Source of the DNA: Mycobacterium ostraviense
GTDB taxonomy: Bacteria; Actinomycetota; Actinomycetes; Mycobacteriales; Mycobacteriaceae
DNA length: 64,000 bases
Reading direction: 5' to 3'
NCBI RefSeq assembly: GCF_002705925.1
Contig: NZ_NKRE01000001.1
Coordinates: 600,318-664,317 of the forward strand
Position 1 is the stretch's first letter, and each line of letters starts with the position of its first letter. The notes under the pieces are model-generated. The model made no database searches. It had not been told where the DNA came from and saw only the letters and a list, made by a program, of their open reading frames with translations. Below, in pieces: positions 49,804 to 61,560 of this stretch. A program made the position numbers and the translations under genes.

Positions 49804-51522
49804 TCATTGCACTAGCGCCCATCGGTCCATATTCCAGCCCGCACCCCAGCGGGTCGGATTTCTGCTCACGGCATACATCTTTTTCGACATCAACAACGTG
49901 CGCTGCTGCCGACACAATGGCAACGTCGGCATCTCAGCCCACAGTACCGGCGCCGCCTCGGCGAGCAACCTGACACGCTCGGCGGGGTCGGCGGAAACCG
50001 CCAGCGCCCCGATGATGTTGTCGATCTGCGGATTGGCGTAGCCCGACAGGTTGTTCCCGTTGCCGCTGTGCAGGTCATAGGCGTCCATCGCCGACGATCC
50101 GGTGGACCCGCTGCCGGTTGCCCCACCCGTGCTGGCCAGCAGCACATCGATTTTCCCGTCCCGCAGGGCCTGTGGACCCGACGTGTCCAACGTCACATCG
50201 GCAACGGTGATCCCGGCCGGCGCGCAGGACTTGGCGATGGCCCCGACGATGGCCGCCAACCGCGCATTGGGACCGCGGTAACCGATCCGCACGGACAGTG
50301 GCGAGCCCCCCAGCGCATCGCGGGCGGCGGCGGGATCACCCTTGATGAACTGACTAGCCTCGGCCGCGCCGTCGGCCTCGGCAACGGCATCCTCGGTGGC
50401 CGGGGACAGACGTGAGTTGGCGATCGCAACCCCGGCATCCCGGGCGATCGCCTCGCGCGGCGTACACAGGGCGACGGCACGACGCGCGCGGACGTCGGCC
50501 AGCGGCCCCCGCGGCGCGAAGATCAGTTGTTCTATCCCGTCGGACGGCGAATCGACGCGCTGATAGTTGTCCGGAGTGGCCAGCGCCCCTGACGATCCGG
50601 CCGCCACGTCCACCACGTCGACGTTGCGGTTGTTGACCCGATCCTGGATATCGGCTCCCTGCGGCCAGACGGTGACCCGCTTGGTGATCGCCTTGGCGCC
50701 CCACCAACGGTCATTGGTGACAAGCACCACCGCGCCACCATCGAGGACGGATTCGATCTTGTACGGACCCGATGACGGGAAGTGCTTCGAAATCTCGTCG
50801 GGTTTGAGGCCGCGCTTGAGGTCCCACGTCGTATTCCACAGTCGCGCAATCTGTTCCACCACAGACACCTTGTTGGTGAGCAGCGCCGCGGTGACATCGA
50901 CGTTGAGCTGCTCGGCGATCACGTGCGACGGCATCAGCGACGTGGCGCCGAACAGCTGGGTGTAGTCGACGACTCCCCGATCCGGGATGAACGACACCCG
51001 GGCCTTCTTTTGCCCCGGCGTGCACTCGATATTGGCAATGTCGATGTAGCCGGCCTGCGTAGCCGCGTCGAAACCGGGAAAGCGCCCGGATTGGGCGGCC
51101 CAGCTCAATACCAGGTCGTCGCAGGTGACCGGCTTACCGTCGGAATAGACGGCGTTGTCGGCGATCTGATAGTCGAGCACCAGCGGCGAGCCGCCCACCA
51201 CCGAGATGGTGCCGAAGTCGTGGTCGGCGACCACCTGACCGTCGGGCCCGTGATAGCCGAAGCCGGTGAGCACCCGGGCAAACGCCTGCGCTCCGGCAGA
51301 GGCGGCGCCGATGACGGTGTTGGTGTTGTAGGTCGGCAGCGCACCGTCGACGACGTAATCGATCTGACCGGCAGCACTCCCCGAACAGGCGGTCAGCGTG
51401 GCGGCCACCGCCACCGTCGCAGCGGTACCAGCGGTCATCCCGACGGCGTTGCCGCGCAAGGCTTTCCGCAATGCGGACCACTGGCGGAAATTGCCTCCGC
51501 CGCGGCGGCGCCAGGTGGCCAT
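49804..51522 (-). CDS. Solute-binding lipoprotein, SBP_bac_5 (peptide/dipeptide) family (Rv2585c-like)
   Basis: The 572-residue protein has an N-terminal signal with a lipobox ([18 protein letters not shown], Cys about 45). The body follows the family pattern: [60 protein letters not shown] and [20 protein letters not shown] near the C-terminus. The start is ATG 51522; the much longer frame upstream (to 51912) runs inside secF and is rejected. Permease genes are absent, so it may serve another transporter. It is six bases after secF. Confidence 0.88.
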   Translation of the reverse strand: MATWRRRGGGNFRQWSALRKALRGNAVGMTAGTAATVAVAATLTACSGSAAGQIDYVVDGALPTYNTNTVIGAASAGAQAFARVLTGFGYHGPDGQVVADHDFGTISVVGGSPLVLDYQIADNAVYSDGKPVTCDDLVLSWAAQSGRFPGFDAATQAGYIDIANIECTPGQKKARVSFIPDRGVVDYTQLFGATSLMPSHVIAEQLNVDVTAALLTNKVSVVEQIARLWNTTWDLKRGLKPDEISKHFPSSGPYKIESVLDGGAVVLVTNDRWWGAKAITKRVTVWPQGADIQDRVNNRNVDVVDVAAGSSGALATPDNYQRVDSPSDGIEQLIFAPRGPLADVRARRAVALCTPREAIARDAGVAIANSRLSPATEDAVAEADGAAEASQFIKGDPAAARDALGGSPLSVRIGYRGPNARLAAIVGAIAKSCAPAGITVADVTLDTSGPQALRDGKIDVLLASTGGATGSGSTGSSAMDAYDLHSGNGNNLSGYANPQIDNIIGALAVSADPAERVRLLAEAAPVLWAEMPTLPLCRQQRTLLMSKKMYAVSRNPTRWGAGWNMDRWALVQ

Positions 51523-51527
51523 GACTC

Positions 51528-52832
51528 CTACCGCCGACCGGCGTTTCGCTTGCCGGTCGGACGTTGCTTGGTGCCGGTGGGCCGCACCGGCCGGGCACCC
51601 GGTGCCGGCTTGGTCGATGCCGCCGGCTTGCTGTCCGCCTGCTGTGGACGCCCGGATGCCTGTGGTGGCGCCTCGACAGCGGCGGATTCCGTCAGTTCCG
51701 CGGCGGTGTCCTCGCCTTGCTCGGCAGCCGCCGGCGAGGCGGCACCGCGGCGTTTGAGCACCCGGCGCGTATGAGTGCGTACCAGGTCGGTGCGTTCCCG
51801 CAAGGTGACCAGCAACGGCGTTGCGAAGAAGATCGACGAGTAGGTCCCGACGATGATGCCGATCAGCTGTACCAGTGCCAGGTCCTTCAGCGTGCCCACG
51901 CCCAGCAGCCACACCGCCACCACCATCAGCGCCACCACCGGCAGCACCGAGATCAGGCTGGTGTTGATCGACCGCATGAAGGTCTGGTTGACCGCGAGGT
52001 TGGCCTGCTCGGCGAAGGTGCGCCGGGTGGTGTGCTGGAAGCCGTTGGTGTTTTCTTCGACCTTGTCGAACACGATGACGGTGTCATAGATCGAGAACCC
52101 GAGAATCGTCAGCAGCCCGATGACGGTTGCCGGGGTGACTTCGAAGCCCACTAGCGCATAGACGCCGGCGGTGACCGTCAGGTCGAAGACCATGGCCGCT
52201 ATGGCGGAGATGGTCATGTACCGCTCGTAGCGCACGGTGATGTAGATGGCGACCAGCACCAGGAACACCACCAGCGCTATCACCGCCTTCTTGGTGATCT
52301 GGTCGCCCCACGTCTCGGATACCGCCGCATCGCTGATGGCCTTCTTGCTGGGTTTGCCGTCGGCGCCTTGGGGGTGGAACGCGTCGAACAGGGCGTCGCG
52401 CAGCTTTTCCGTCTGGGCGTTGGACAAGGTCTTGGAGCGGATCTGCACCGTCGCCGAGGCTCCCTTGCCGACGGTCACCACCGATTCGGGATCGCTGCCC
52501 AGGGTCTTGTGGAACACCTCTTCGACCTCGGTCACTTTCACGTCGCCACGGGGGAACGACACCGTCGTGCCGCCCTTGAAATCGATCCCGAAAGTGAACC
52601 CGCGCACGATGATGCTCAAGATGGCGATCGCGACGATCGCGCCGCTGACGCCGTACCAGAGCTTGCGGCGTCCCACCACCTCGAACGCGCCCGTGCCGGT
52701 GTAGAGCCGGGACAAAAAGCTGTGCTGCACTCCGCCGGTGGCCCGGTCGGGGTCCAAGCCGCTGAGCTCTACCGCACCTTGGGCCGCGTCGCCGGTTTCG
52801 GTTTCGGTCTTGGTCTTGGTCTTGGACGCCAT
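51528..52832 (-). CDS. secF: Protein-export membrane protein SecF
   Basis: SecF with SecD uses the proton gradient to help release exported proteins on the outer face. The 434-residue protein has six helices with a P4 domain; motifs are VRGFTFGIDFKGGTTVSF, TVTAGVYALVGFEVTPATVI, GLLTILGFSIYDTVIVFDKV and RSINTSLISVLPVVALM. The C-terminal 90 residues are a low-complexity Ala/Pro/Lys tail. The ATG at 52832 follows the secD stop by four bases. Confidence 0.95.
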   Translation of the reverse strand: MASKTKTKTETETGDAAQGAVELSGLDPDRATGGVQHSFLSRLYTGTGAFEVVGRRKLWYGVSGAIVAIAILSIIVRGFTFGIDFKGGTTVSFPRGDVKVTEVEEVFHKTLGSDPESVVTVGKGASATVQIRSKTLSNAQTEKLRDALFDAFHPQGADGKPSKKAISDAAVSETWGDQITKKAVIALVVFLVLVAIYITVRYERYMTISAIAAMVFDLTVTAGVYALVGFEVTPATVIGLLTILGFSIYDTVIVFDKVEENTNGFQHTTRRTFAEQANLAVNQTFMRSINTSLISVLPVVALMVVAVWLLGVGTLKDLALVQLIGIIVGTYSSIFFATPLLVTLRERTDLVRTHTRRVLKRRGAASPAAAEQGEDTAAELTESAAVEAPPQASGRPQQADSKPAASTKPAPGARPVRPTGTKQRPTGKRNAGRR

Positions 52833-52836
52833 CGCG

Positions 52837-54612
52837 TTATCCCCGTCCCGTCTTGGCGGCACCCGCTTGAGCCCGGCGCTCGCGCGCGACCTGCTGCACC
52901 GCTCCCAGTCCGTTGTATGCCGGCTTGGCCAGCGTCGAAGACTTGGAGGCCAGGTACACCAGCGGCCAGGTGACCAGGAACACCACCACCAGGTCCAAGA
53001 TCGTGGTGAGGCCCAGGGTGAATGCGAATCCCTTCACCTGTCCGATCGCCAGGAAGTACAGCACGGCAGCGGCAAGGAAGGTGACCGCGTTGCCCGACAC
53101 GATCGTCTTGCGGGCCCGGGCCCAACCGCGCGGAACCGCCGATCGGAACGAACGGCCTTCGCGGATCTCGTCTTTGATGCGTTCGAAGAACACCACGAAC
53201 GAGTCGGCGGTGGTACCGATACCGATGATCAGACCCGCGATACCCGCCAGGTCGAGCGTGTAGTTGATATAGCGGCCGAGCAGCACCAGGATCGCGAAAA
53301 CCATTGCACCCGAGGACACCAGCGACAGCGCCGTCAGCACGCCCAGCACCCGGTAGTACAGCAGCGAATAGACCAGCACCAACACCAGACCGATTCCGCC
53401 GGCGATCAGGCCCGCTCGCAGCGACGTCAAACCCAGTGTCGCCGAAACCGTTTGGGCCTCCGAGGATTCGAAGGACAGCGGCAGCGACCCGTATTTCAGG
53501 ACGTTGGCGAGCTGGCGCGCGGTTGCCGCGGTGAACGGCGGATCTCCCCCGCTGATCTGGGTCCGGCCGCCGGGTATCGGTTCGAGAATCTGCGGCGCGC
53601 TGACGACCTGCGAGTCCAGGGTGAAGGCGGTCTGTTTGCCCAGGTGGGCCGCGGTGTAGCGGGCCCACTCGTCGGCCGCCCCACTCTTGAATTGCAGATC
53701 GACGACGTAGCCGACGCCTCGCTGGTCCATCCCGAAGCTGGCGTCTTGAATCTGGTCGCCGCTGATGATCGACGGCTCCAACAGATAAGCGGTCTTGTGG
53801 TCGGTCGAGCAGGTCACCAGCGGCAGCTTGGGGTCGTCATTGCCGGCCAGGATGTCCTCTTTGTCGCAGCGGGTGGCCTCGAATTGCAGGGCGACCATCT
53901 GGATGTAGGGGCTGGTGCTCTGCCGCCACTTCTTCTCCTGCGCGATGCGCTCGGCCAGGTCCTTGCGCGGATCCGGGGGTGCCGGCTGCTCACCGGGCGG
54001 CAGGTCGGCGGGCGGGGCCCCGCCGGCGGTCGGCGGAGCGGGGCTGCCGCTCGGACTGGGGGCGGGAGCCGGTGACGGCGGCGGCTCCTGTGGGTAGGGC
54101 CGCGGTTGCGCCGGGGCGCCCGATGGCGGCGCAGCCGGGGCACCCGATGGCGGCGCAGCCGGCGGCTGGGGCTGGCCGGGTTGCGGGGTTCCCGCCGGCG
54201 GCTGGGGCTTGGGCTCTTCCTGAGCGGGCTGCGCCGGCATCGAGTTGAGCACCGGGCGGATGTAGAGCCGGGCGGTCTGGCCGAGGTTGCGGGCCTCGTT
54301 GCCGTCGTTTCCGGGCACGGTGATGACCAGGTTGTCGCCGTCCACGACGACCTCGGAGCCCGACACGCCAAGACCATTGACCCGGGCGCTGATGATCTGC
54401 TGAGCCTGGTTCAACGCCTGTCGACTCGGCGCCGAGCCGTCGGGGGTACGCGCGGTCAACGTGACGCGGGTGCCGCCCTGTAGGTCGATGCCCAGTTTCG
54501 GGGCGGCCTTCTTGTCGCCGGTGAGGAACACCAGCAGGTAAACGCCGATGAGTAACACCAGGAACACGGACAGGTAGCGGGCAGGATGCACCGGCGCCGA
54601 AGACGATGCCAC
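52837..54612 (-). CDS. secD: Protein-export membrane protein SecD
   Basis: The 591-residue protein starts at GTG 54612 ([20 protein letters not shown]). It has one N-terminal helix, a large periplasmic P1 domain and five C-terminal helices. Motifs are [51 protein letters not shown] and [21 protein letters not shown], with the catalytic Asp of the TM4 region. Residues about 145-215 insert a proline-rich run ([20 protein letters not shown] repeats) that most SecDs lack; mycobacterial SecDs share it. This insert would need EF-P. Confidence 0.95.
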   Translation of the reverse strand: MASSSAPVHPARYLSVFLVLLIGVYLLVFLTGDKKAAPKLGIDLQGGTRVTLTARTPDGSAPSRQALNQAQQIISARVNGLGVSGSEVVVDGDNLVITVPGNDGNEARNLGQTARLYIRPVLNSMPAQPAQEEPKPQPPAGTPQPGQPQPPAAPPSGAPAAPPSGAPAQPRPYPQEPPPSPAPAPSPSGSPAPPTAGGAPPADLPPGEQPAPPDPRKDLAERIAQEKKWRQSTSPYIQMVALQFEATRCDKEDILAGNDDPKLPLVTCSTDHKTAYLLEPSIISGDQIQDASFGMDQRGVGYVVDLQFKSGAADEWARYTAAHLGKQTAFTLDSQVVSAPQILEPIPGGRTQISGGDPPFTAATARQLANVLKYGSLPLSFESSEAQTVSATLGLTSLRAGLIAGGIGLVLVLVYSLLYYRVLGVLTALSLVSSGAMVFAILVLLGRYINYTLDLAGIAGLIIGIGTTADSFVVFFERIKDEIREGRSFRSAVPRGWARARKTIVSGNAVTFLAAAVLYFLAIGQVKGFAFTLGLTTILDLVVVFLVTWPLVYLASKSSTLAKPAYNGLGAVQQVARERRAQAGAAKTGRG

Positions 54613-54727
54613 GTTCCGTATGTCTCCTTGAAAGTCGGTTCTTACCCCCAACAGAGCCTACGTGGCGCTACGGGGCACGTCGCGCAACCGGGCTTGTCGG
54701 TCTGGTCGGCAGTCCGGCCGGGAATCC

Positions 54728-55105
54728 TCAGGACTCCTTGGTCGCTCGGCTCTCGTCGCCGGCCGGTACCTGCTCGTCGTCGTCCGGTTGGGCCGGTTCC
54801 TCGTCCAGGTCCTCGTCGGTGTCTTCGTCCAGGTCCTCGTCGGTGTCCGGCAGGATCCGGTCGCGGATTGCCAGCTTCATCCACGTGGTCACCACGCCAG
54901 GGGCAATCTCGAGGTCGACGGTGTCGTCGGTGATGCCCACGACGGTGGCTTCCAGCCCGGACGTGGTGTGCACCCGGTCCCCCGGCTCCAGCGACTCGTG
55001 CAGGTCGATGGTGGCTTGCATGGCGCGCCGCTGACGCCGCGACGCGAAATACATGAACCCGCCCATGATGAGCAGGAACGGCAGGAATAAGACCAAACTC
55101 TCCAT
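54728..55105 (-). CDS. yajC: Preprotein translocase subunit YajC
   Basis: YajC is a small single-pass accessory subunit of SecDF. The 125-residue protein has one N-terminal helix (LVLFLPFLLIMGGFMYFAS, about 4-22), the basic RRQRRAMQ segment and the conserved LEPGDRVHTTSGLEATVVGI. The last 40 residues are an acidic repeat (TDEDLDEDTDEDLDEE). The start ATG 55105 precedes secD by 115 bases. Convergent to nothing; gabT starts at 55312 on the other strand. Confidence 0.93.
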   Translation of the reverse strand: MESLVLFLPFLLIMGGFMYFASRRQRRAMQATIDLHESLEPGDRVHTTSGLEATVVGITDDTVDLEIAPGVVTTWMKLAIRDRILPDTDEDLDEDTDEDLDEEPAQPDDDEQVPAGDESRATKES

Positions 55106-55311
55106 CAACACGCCTGTCTTTCGTATCCGGTATCCCTCGACATTTCGAGGGCGGCGCCGAACTCGACTCGGAAGCTCGCGCGCCTCGTAACCGTCCAGTC
55201 TGCCATTCCCGCAGGTCGCGAACGGACCGGGCTGGCAGGGCCGCACCGCCGCGGCAAACCGATAGGCTTTACCCGCGACGTGACCGCCGCGCCGCGGGGA
55301 GAGGAGGATGC

Positions 55312-56661
55312 GTGGCCAGCCTCGAGCAGACACGCCACCTGGTCACCGAAATCCCGGGTCCCGCATCGCTGGAACTGAACAGACGGCGGGTCGCGGCGGT
55401 GTCCAGTGGCGTAGGGGTCATGCTGCCGGTGTTCGTCGTCCGCGCCGGCGGGGGAATCCTCGAGGACGCCGACGGCAACCGGCTCATCGACCTGGGTTCC
55501 GGGATCGCGGTCACCACGATCGGCAATTCCGCTCCCCAGGTCGTGGACGCGGTGCGCGAGCAGGTGGCCGAGTTCACCCACACCTGCTTCATGGTGACGC
55601 CTTACGAGCAGTACGTGGCGGTCGCCGAACAACTCAACCGGATCACCCCGGGCTCCGGCGAGAAGCGCTCGGCGTTGTTCAACTCCGGCGCCGAGGGAGT
55701 CGAGAACGCCATCAAGATCGCCCGCGCCTACACCCGCAAGCCCGCGGTGGTCGCGTTCGACCATGCGTATCACGGCCGCACCAACATGACGATGGCGCTA
55801 ACCGCCAAGTCCATGCCCTACAAGAGCGGCTTCGGCCCGTTCGCTCCGGAGATCTACCGGGCACCGCTGTCCTACCCCTACCGCGACGGGCTGCTCGACA
55901 AGGAGCTGGCCACCGACGGTGAACTGGCCGCCGCCCGGACGATCAGCGTCATCGACAAGCAGGTGGGCGCCAGCAACTTGGCCGCCGTCATCATCGAGCC
56001 CATCCAGGGCGAGGGCGGTTTCATCGTTCCCGCCGACGGGTTCCTGCCCGCGTTGCTGGACTGGTGCCGCGCCAACGACGTGGTCTTCGTCGCCGACGAG
56101 GTGCAAACCGGCTTTGCCCGCACCGGCGCGATGTTCGCCTGCGAGCACGAGGGCCCCGACGGCCTGGAGCCGGACCTGATCGTCACCGCCAAGGGTATCG
56201 CCGACGGCCTGCCGCTGTCCGCGGTGACCGGTCGGGCCGAGATCATGGATGCACCGCACGCCAGCGGTGTGGGCGGCACGTTCGGCGGCAACCCGGTCGC
56301 GTGTGCGGCCGCGCTGGCCACCATCGAAACCATTGAACGCGACGGCCTGGTCGAGCGGGCCCGGCAGATCGAGCAGCTGATCATGGACCGGTTGTTGCGG
56401 CTGCAGGCGGCCGACGACCGGGTCGGCGACGTGCGCGGCCGCGGCGCCATGATCGCCGTCGAACTGGTGAAGTCCGGAACCGCCGAGCCCGACGCGGAGC
56501 TGACCGAGAAACTGGCCGCCGCAGCCCACCGCGCCGGGGTGATCGTGTTGACCTGCGGCATGTTCGGCAACATCATCCGGCTGCTGCCGCCGCTGACCAT
56601 CACCGATGAGCTACTGGCCGAAGGCCTCGACATCATGTGCGGGATCCTGGGCGACCTCTGA
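55312..56661 (+). CDS. gabT: 4-aminobutyrate aminotransferase
   Basis: GabT transfers the amino group of GABA to 2-oxoglutarate, making succinate semialdehyde. The 449-residue class III PLP enzyme has LIDLGSGIAVTTIGNS, LFNSGAEGVENAIKIARAYT, AFDHAYHGRTNMTMALTAKS, EPIQGEGGFIVPADGF, VFVADEVQTGFARTG and the PLP lysine in LIVTAKGIADGLPLSAVTGR. The GTG at 55312 follows GGAGAGGAGGA. Its 3' end overlaps the broken hydrolase on the opposite strand. Confidence 0.95.
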   Translation: MASLEQTRHLVTEIPGPASLELNRRRVAAVSSGVGVMLPVFVVRAGGGILEDADGNRLIDLGSGIAVTTIGNSAPQVVDAVREQVAEFTHTCFMVTPYEQYVAVAEQLNRITPGSGEKRSALFNSGAEGVENAIKIARAYTRKPAVVAFDHAYHGRTNMTMALTAKSMPYKSGFGPFAPEIYRAPLSYPYRDGLLDKELATDGELAAARTISVIDKQVGASNLAAVIIEPIQGEGGFIVPADGFLPALLDWCRANDVVFVADEVQTGFARTGAMFACEHEGPDGLEPDLIVTAKGIADGLPLSAVTGRAEIMDAPHASGVGGTFGGNPVACAAALATIETIERDGLVERARQIEQLIMDRLLRLQAADDRVGDVRGRGAMIAVELVKSGTAEPDAELTEKLAAAAHRAGVIVLTCGMFGNIIRLLPPLTITDELLAEGLDIMCGILGDL

Positions 56662-57401
56662 CCAGAAGCCGAGCAGGGTTCGCGCGATCAGCTCGGCGTC
56701 CAGCAGCAGCGGCGCCACCCTCGCGCTGCCGGACGGCACGCCGGCGCGGGCGTTGGGCATGGTGGCGCAGGCAGCCTCGGTCTGCTGCAGCGGCCAGCCT
56801 TCGTCGTCGTCGCGGGCGGCCAGCATCAGGGTGGGCGCGGCGACCCGCGGCAGATAGTCGCTCAGGTCGGGCCGCTTCAGCATCATCGAGCGCATCGCGT
56901 GCAACATGCCGGAGCGGTCGGCGCGACGGAATGCATCGATAACCTCCTGAGCCCCAGCAGAGCATCGGAAAGCGCCCCGCACAGAAACCGCGTCGGCCCC
57001 GACTACCGATACAGCGCCACCAACGGCCAGGCCTTGGTCCAGCGGAACCGGGCGCTCAGCGCCGGCACCGGGGTGCCGATGGTGGTCAAGGTGCGAATCC
57101 GCCGCGGTTGGGTGGCGGCCAGCAGGATGCCGACGTGTCCGCCCCACGCGTTGCCGACCCAGTCGACCGGTTCGGCGATGGCGAGCCCGTCGAGGACCTC
57201 GCCCGCGGCGCTGGTGCATTCGTCGAACGTGAAGTCGCGGCGCAGCGGTTCGCTGCGTCCGTGCGACGGCCCGTGGACGGTGACCACGGCGCGGTGCGGC
57301 GCCAGCATGTCCAGAGCGTCCGTCAGCGGCGTCCATGATCGGGAATCCAGGAGCCGAAACTTCGGCAACCGTAGAATCCTCCTCGGGTATGGCGGCGTCA
57401 A
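56611..57401 (-). pseudogene. Alpha/beta hydrolase, broken by at least two frameshifts
   Basis: The N-terminal half (57003-57401) has AVVTVHGPSHGRSEPLRRDF, the nucleophile region VDWVGNAWGGHVGILLAATQ (GNxWG with Asn-Ala-Trp instead of GxSxG) and TLTTIGTPVPALSARFR; it stops at 57003. The remaining protein continues as SGPTRFLCGALSDALLG in a second frame and AQEVIDAFRRADRSGMLHAM to VAAPTLMLAARDDDEGWPLQ in a third. Two single-base changes near 56950-57005 break the gene. The N-terminus also lacks the expected first strand. Divergent from the MarR gene, with overlapping 5' ends. Confidence 0.75.
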
Positions 57402-57853
57402 CGGAATTGCCTGCGGACCGGCAGGCAGTGGGTCAGTTGTTGGTGCGATTGACCCGGCAATTTCGCCGCGAGCTGGCCCGACCCCGCGCGGCGCGCGGCT
57501 ACGGCGATGTGCGTGATCCGCACCTGCAGATCTTCGGCAATATCGGCACCGGCGGTGTCCGGCTCACCGAACTGGCCGCCCGCGCACAGCTCAGTCTCGC
57601 GGCGACCTCGGAGCTGGTGAACGATCTGTGCGCGTTGGGATACCTTTCCAGGCGGGCCGATCCGGGCGACGGGCGGGCCAGGCTGATCGACCTCACCGAC
57701 CGCGGACAGCGGTTGCTTGCCGACGCGGGTGAGCGGGTCGCCGACATCGAGGCGCGATGGTCAGAGCTGGTCGGCAGCGGCGACTTCGCGCACATGTGTG
57801 ACACCATGCAACGACTGCTCGACAGTCTCGATCCCGACGAAGCGCGCCGGTAA
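57389..57853 (+). CDS. MarR-family transcription regulator
   Basis: This 154-residue protein has the winged helix-turn-helix of MarR: DPHLQIFGNIGTGGVRLTEL, AARAQLSLAATSELVNDLCA (recognition helix) and GYLSRRADPGDGRARLIDLTDRGQ (wing). The C-terminal helices form the dimer. It overlaps the divergent hydrolase start and lies 142 bases upstream of car. An inverted repeat at 57914-57930 upstream of car is a possible operator. MarR proteins usually respond to phenolic or fatty acids, which fits the neighbouring carboxylic acid reductase. Confidence 0.9.
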   Translation: MAASTELPADRQAVGQLLVRLTRQFRRELARPRAARGYGDVRDPHLQIFGNIGTGGVRLTELAARAQLSLAATSELVNDLCALGYLSRRADPGDGRARLIDLTDRGQRLLADAGERVADIEARWSELVGSGDFAHMCDTMQRLLDSLDPDEARR

Positions 57854-57913
57854 CATCGCCTACCGACGTGCGCCATCTCACATTGCGGGCGGACGCTGAC
57901 CGTTGTGGAATAC

Positions 57914-57930
57914 CGTTAGTTTCGCTAACG
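57914..57930. promoter_or_regulatory. Inverted repeat upstream of car, possible MarR operator
   Basis: CGTTAG (57914-57919) and CTAACG (57925-57930) are perfect inverted arms with a 5-base spacer, in the gap between the MarR gene and car, 65 bases before the car start. This spacing and size suit a MarR- or TetR-type dimer. That the neighbouring MarR binds it is inference. Confidence 0.5.
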
Positions 57931-57995
57931 TTCTAGTGGCTCAGCGCAGCGTGGCGCGAACAATCTTTTCGCCTCAGTGACCGCAAGGAACTGTC

Positions 57996-60900
57996 ATGTC
58001 GACTACTGCTCGTGACGAGCGCCTCGAACGCCGCATCGACACCCTGATCCACGACGACGCACAGTTCGCCGCCGCCAAGCCGGACCCGGCAATCGCCGCC
58101 GCCCTGGAAAGGCCCGGCCTGAGCCTGCCGGAGATCATCCAGACCGCGCTGCAGGGCTACGCCGACCGGCCGGCGCTCGGACAGCGCGCCGTCGAGTGCC
58201 TCACCGACGCCCAGACCGGCCGCACCTCGCTGCGGCTGCTCCTCCGCTTCGAGACCATCACCTACCGTCAGCTCGGCAACCGGGTCGATGCGCTGGCGCG
58301 CGCCCTGACCCATGACTCGGTGCACCCCGGCGACCGGGTCTGCGTGCTGGGCTTCAACAGCCTCGACTACACCACCATCGACATGGCGCTGGCGATGATC
58401 GGGGCGGTGTCGGTGCCGCTGCAGACCAGTGCGGCGGTCACCCAGCTGCAGCCGATCGTGGCCGAGACCGAGCCCACCGTGATGGCGGCAAGTGTCAATC
58501 AGCTGTCGGATGCGGTGGGGGTGCTGTTGAGCGGCCATCTTCCGGCCAAGCTGGTGGTCTTCGACTACCACCCCGAGGTGGACGACCAGCGCGAGGCGCT
58601 CGACTCGGCCCGGGAGCAGCTGGCGGACACGGCGGTGGTGGTCCAGACCCTGCAGGATGTCCTGGACCGCGGCGCAACGCTGCCTGCGGGGTCGGTTGTC
58701 CAGCCGCTCGCGGCGCCGGGCGTCGACGATTCGCTGGCGCTGCTGATCTACACCTCCGGCAGCACCGGCGCACCCAAAGGTGCCATGTATCGACAGAGCA
58801 ACGTCGGCAAGATGTGGCGTCGGTCGAGCAAAAACTGGTTCGGGCCCACCGCGGCGTCGATCACCCTCAACTTCATGCCGATGAGCCACATCATGGGACG
58901 CGGAATCCTCTACGGAACCTTGGGCAACGGCGGGACCGCGTACTTCGCGGCCAGGAGTGACCTCTCGACGCTGCTGGAGGACCTCCGGTTGGTGCGGCCC
59001 ACCGAGCTGAATTTCGTGCCGCGGATCTGGGAGACCTTGTACGGCGAATACCAGCGCGCGGTCGACCAGCGCGCGGTTGATCTCGGTGACCCTGCCGCCC
59101 GCGAAGCCGTCGAAGCCCAGATCATGGCCGAGCAGCGCTACGACCTGCTGGGTGGGCGCTACATCTTCGCGATGACCGGCTCGGCACCCATCTCCCCGGA
59201 GTTGCGGACCTGGGTGGAAGCGCTGCTGGAGATCCCGCTGCTCGACGGTTACGGCTCCACCGAGGCCGGAATGGTCTTGTTCGACGGCGAGGTTCAGCGC
59301 CCGCCGGTGATCGACTACAAGCTGGTCGACGTTCCCGATCTGGGCTACTTCAGCACCGACCAGCCGTATCCCCGGGGCGAGTTGCTGCTCAAGACCGAGA
59401 ACATGTTCCCTGGCTATTACAAGCGGCCGGAGGTTACCGCCGGCGTATTCGACGCGGATGGCTACTACCGGACCGGAGACGTCGTGGCCGAGGTCGCTCC
59501 GGACCGACTGGTGTACGTGGACCGCCGCAACAACGTGTTGAAGCTCGCCCAGGGCGAGTTCGTGACCGTCGCCAAGCTGGAGGCGGCGTTCGGCACCAGT
59601 CCCCTGGTGCGGCAGATCTACGTCTACGGCAACAGCGCGCATCCCTACCTGTTGGCCGTCGTGGTCCCCACCGAAGAAGCGTTGGCGGGCTTGGCGGGCA
59701 CTGACATAGCGGCCTTGAAGCCACTGATCGCCGACTCGCTGCAGACCGTGGCAAAAGAGGCAGGCCTGCAGTCCTATGAGGTGCCGCGCGACTTCATCAT
59801 CGAGACAACACCATTCACGCTGGAGAACGGTCTGCTCACCGGTATCCGCAAGCTGGCGTGGCCGAAGCTGAAGCAGCACTACGGCGAGCGGCTGGAACAG
59901 CTTTACACCGAGCTGGCCGCGAGCCAGGCCACCGAGTTGAGCGAGCTGCGGCGCAGCGGGGCCGACGCGCCGGTACTGGAAACGGTGAGCCGGGCGGCGG
60001 GCGCGCTGCTGGGCGCGGCGAGCACCGACCTGTCGCCCGACGCGCACTTCACCGAGCTGGGTGGAGACTCGTTGTCCGCGTTGACATTCGGCAACCTGCT
60101 GCGCGAGATCTTCGACGTCGACGTGCCGGTGGGTGTGATCGTCAGCCCCGCCAGCGACCTGGCGGCGATCGCCGACTACATCGAGGGCGAGCGGCAGGGC
60201 AGCAAGCGGCCCACGTTCGCCGTGATCCACGGCCGGGACACGCTAGAGGTGCACGCGAGTGACCTCACCCTGGACAAGTTAATCGACGCATCCACCCTGG
60301 CGGCCGCGCCGGCGCTGCCGCGCCCGAGCGCCGAGGTGCGCACCGTCCTGTTGACCGGAGCGACCGGCTTTTTGGGCCGCTACCTGGCGCTGGACTGGCT
60401 GGAGCGCATGGACCTGGTCGACGGCAAGGTGATCGCCCTGGTGCGGGCGAAGTCGGATGAGGATGCCCGGGCACGCCTGGACAAGACGTTCGACAGCGGA
60501 GACCCCGAGCTGCTGGCGCACTACCGGCGGCTGGCAGCCGACCACTTGGAGGTCGTCGCCGCCGACAAGGGCGAGGCCAACCTCGGGCTGGACCCGGCGA
60601 CCTGGCAGCGGCTGGCCGACACCGTCGACCTGATCGTCGACCCGGCCGCTCTGGTCAACCACGTGCTGCCCTACAGCGAGCTATTCGGGCCCAACGCGCT
60701 GGGCACCGCCGAACTGATCCGGTTGGCGCTCACCACGAAGATCAAGCCCTACACCTACGTGTCGACCATCGGGGTGGGCGATCAGATCGAGCCGGGCACG
60801 TTCACCGAGGACGCCGACATCCGCCGAATCAGCGCGACCCGCCAGATCAACGACAGCTACGCCAACGGCTACGGCAACAGCAAGTGGGCCGGCGAGGTGC

Positions 60901-61541
60901 TACTACGCGAGGCCCACGATCTGTGCAGGCTGCCGGTCGCGGTGTTCCGCTGCGACATGATCCTGGCCGACACCACGTGGGCGGGTCAGCTCAACGTGCC
61001 GGACATGTTCACCCGGATGATGCTGAGCCTGGTGGCCACCGGCATTGCACCCGGTTCGTTCTACGAGCTGGACGCTGACGGCAACCGGCAGCGTGCCCAC
61101 TACGACGGCTTGCCGGTGGAGTTCATCGCCGAGGCCATCGCGACGCTGGGCGCCCGGGGCGGGGAGGGTTTCCAGACCTACCACGTGATGAACCCGTACG
61201 ACGACGGCATCGGGATGGACCAGTTCGTCGCCTGGCTCGTCTCCCCGACTAATGGGGCCGGATGTGCCATCCACCGCATCGACGACTACGGCGACTGGCT
61301 GCGGCGATTCGAGACCGCGTTGCGCGGCCTGCCCGAAAAGCAGCGTCAGGCTTCGCTACTGCCGTTGCTGCACAACTACCAGAAGCCGGCGCCGCCGCTG
61401 CATGGGTCGATGGCGCCGACCGACCGGTTCCGGGCGGCCGTGCAGGACGCGAAAGTGGGTCCGGACAAGGATATTCCGCACATCTCGCCGCAGATCATCG
61501 CGAAGTACCTCAGTGATCTGCGCTTGCTCGGACTGCTCTGA
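57996..61541 (+). CDS. car: Carboxylic acid reductase (FadD9-type)
   Basis: CAR reduces aryl or fatty acids to aldehydes with ATP and NADPH after phosphopantetheinylation. The 1181-residue protein has the adenylation domain (about 1-650; [79 protein letters not shown]). The carrier domain has [18 protein letters not shown] (Ser about 692). The reductase domain has [20 protein letters not shown] and the short-chain-dehydrogenase [19 protein letters not shown] (YxxxK). AAGGA seven bases before ATG is a good site. A PPTase is needed in trans. The gene is the Rv2590 homologue. Confidence 0.97.
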   Translation: MSTTARDERLERRIDTLIHDDAQFAAAKPDPAIAAALERPGLSLPEIIQTALQGYADRPALGQRAVECLTDAQTGRTSLRLLLRFETITYRQLGNRVDALARALTHDSVHPGDRVCVLGFNSLDYTTIDMALAMIGAVSVPLQTSAAVTQLQPIVAETEPTVMAASVNQLSDAVGVLLSGHLPAKLVVFDYHPEVDDQREALDSAREQLADTAVVVQTLQDVLDRGATLPAGSVVQPLAAPGVDDSLALLIYTSGSTGAPKGAMYRQSNVGKMWRRSSKNWFGPTAASITLNFMPMSHIMGRGILYGTLGNGGTAYFAARSDLSTLLEDLRLVRPTELNFVPRIWETLYGEYQRAVDQRAVDLGDPAAREAVEAQIMAEQRYDLLGGRYIFAMTGSAPISPELRTWVEALLEIPLLDGYGSTEAGMVLFDGEVQRPPVIDYKLVDVPDLGYFSTDQPYPRGELLLKTENMFPGYYKRPEVTAGVFDADGYYRTGDVVAEVAPDRLVYVDRRNNVLKLAQGEFVTVAKLEAAFGTSPLVRQIYVYGNSAHPYLLAVVVPTEEALAGLAGTDIAALKPLIADSLQTVAKEAGLQSYEVPRDFIIETTPFTLENGLLTGIRKLAWPKLKQHYGERLEQLYTELAASQATELSELRRSGADAPVLETVSRAAGALLGAASTDLSPDAHFTELGGDSLSALTFGNLLREIFDVDVPVGVIVSPASDLAAIADYIEGERQGSKRPTFAVIHGRDTLEVHASDLTLDKLIDASTLAAAPALPRPSAEVRTVLLTGATGFLGRYLALDWLERMDLVDGKVIALVRAKSDEDARARLDKTFDSGDPELLAHYRRLAADHLEVVAADKGEANLGLDPATWQRLADTVDLIVDPAALVNHVLPYSELFGPNALGTAELIRLALTTKIKPYTYVSTIGVGDQIEPGTFTEDADIRRISATRQINDSYANGYGNSKWAGEVLLREAHDLCRLPVAVFRCDMILADTTWAGQLNVPDMFTRMMLSLVATGIAPGSFYELDADGNRQRAHYDGLPVEFIAEAIATLGARGGEGFQTYHVMNPYDDGIGMDQFVAWLVSPTNGAGCAIHRIDDYGDWLRRFETALRGLPEKQRQASLLPLLHNYQKPAPPLHGSMAPTDRFRAAVQDAKVGPDKDIPHISPQIIAKYLSDLRLLGLL

Positions 61542-61560
61542 CGCTGGCTTACACGCTGGC

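Noticed and set aside
57933..60230. 765-residue minus-strand ORF
   Set aside because: It is antisense to car, rich in His/Gln/Arg/Gly from codon complement, and has no domain; car is certain on the plus strand.
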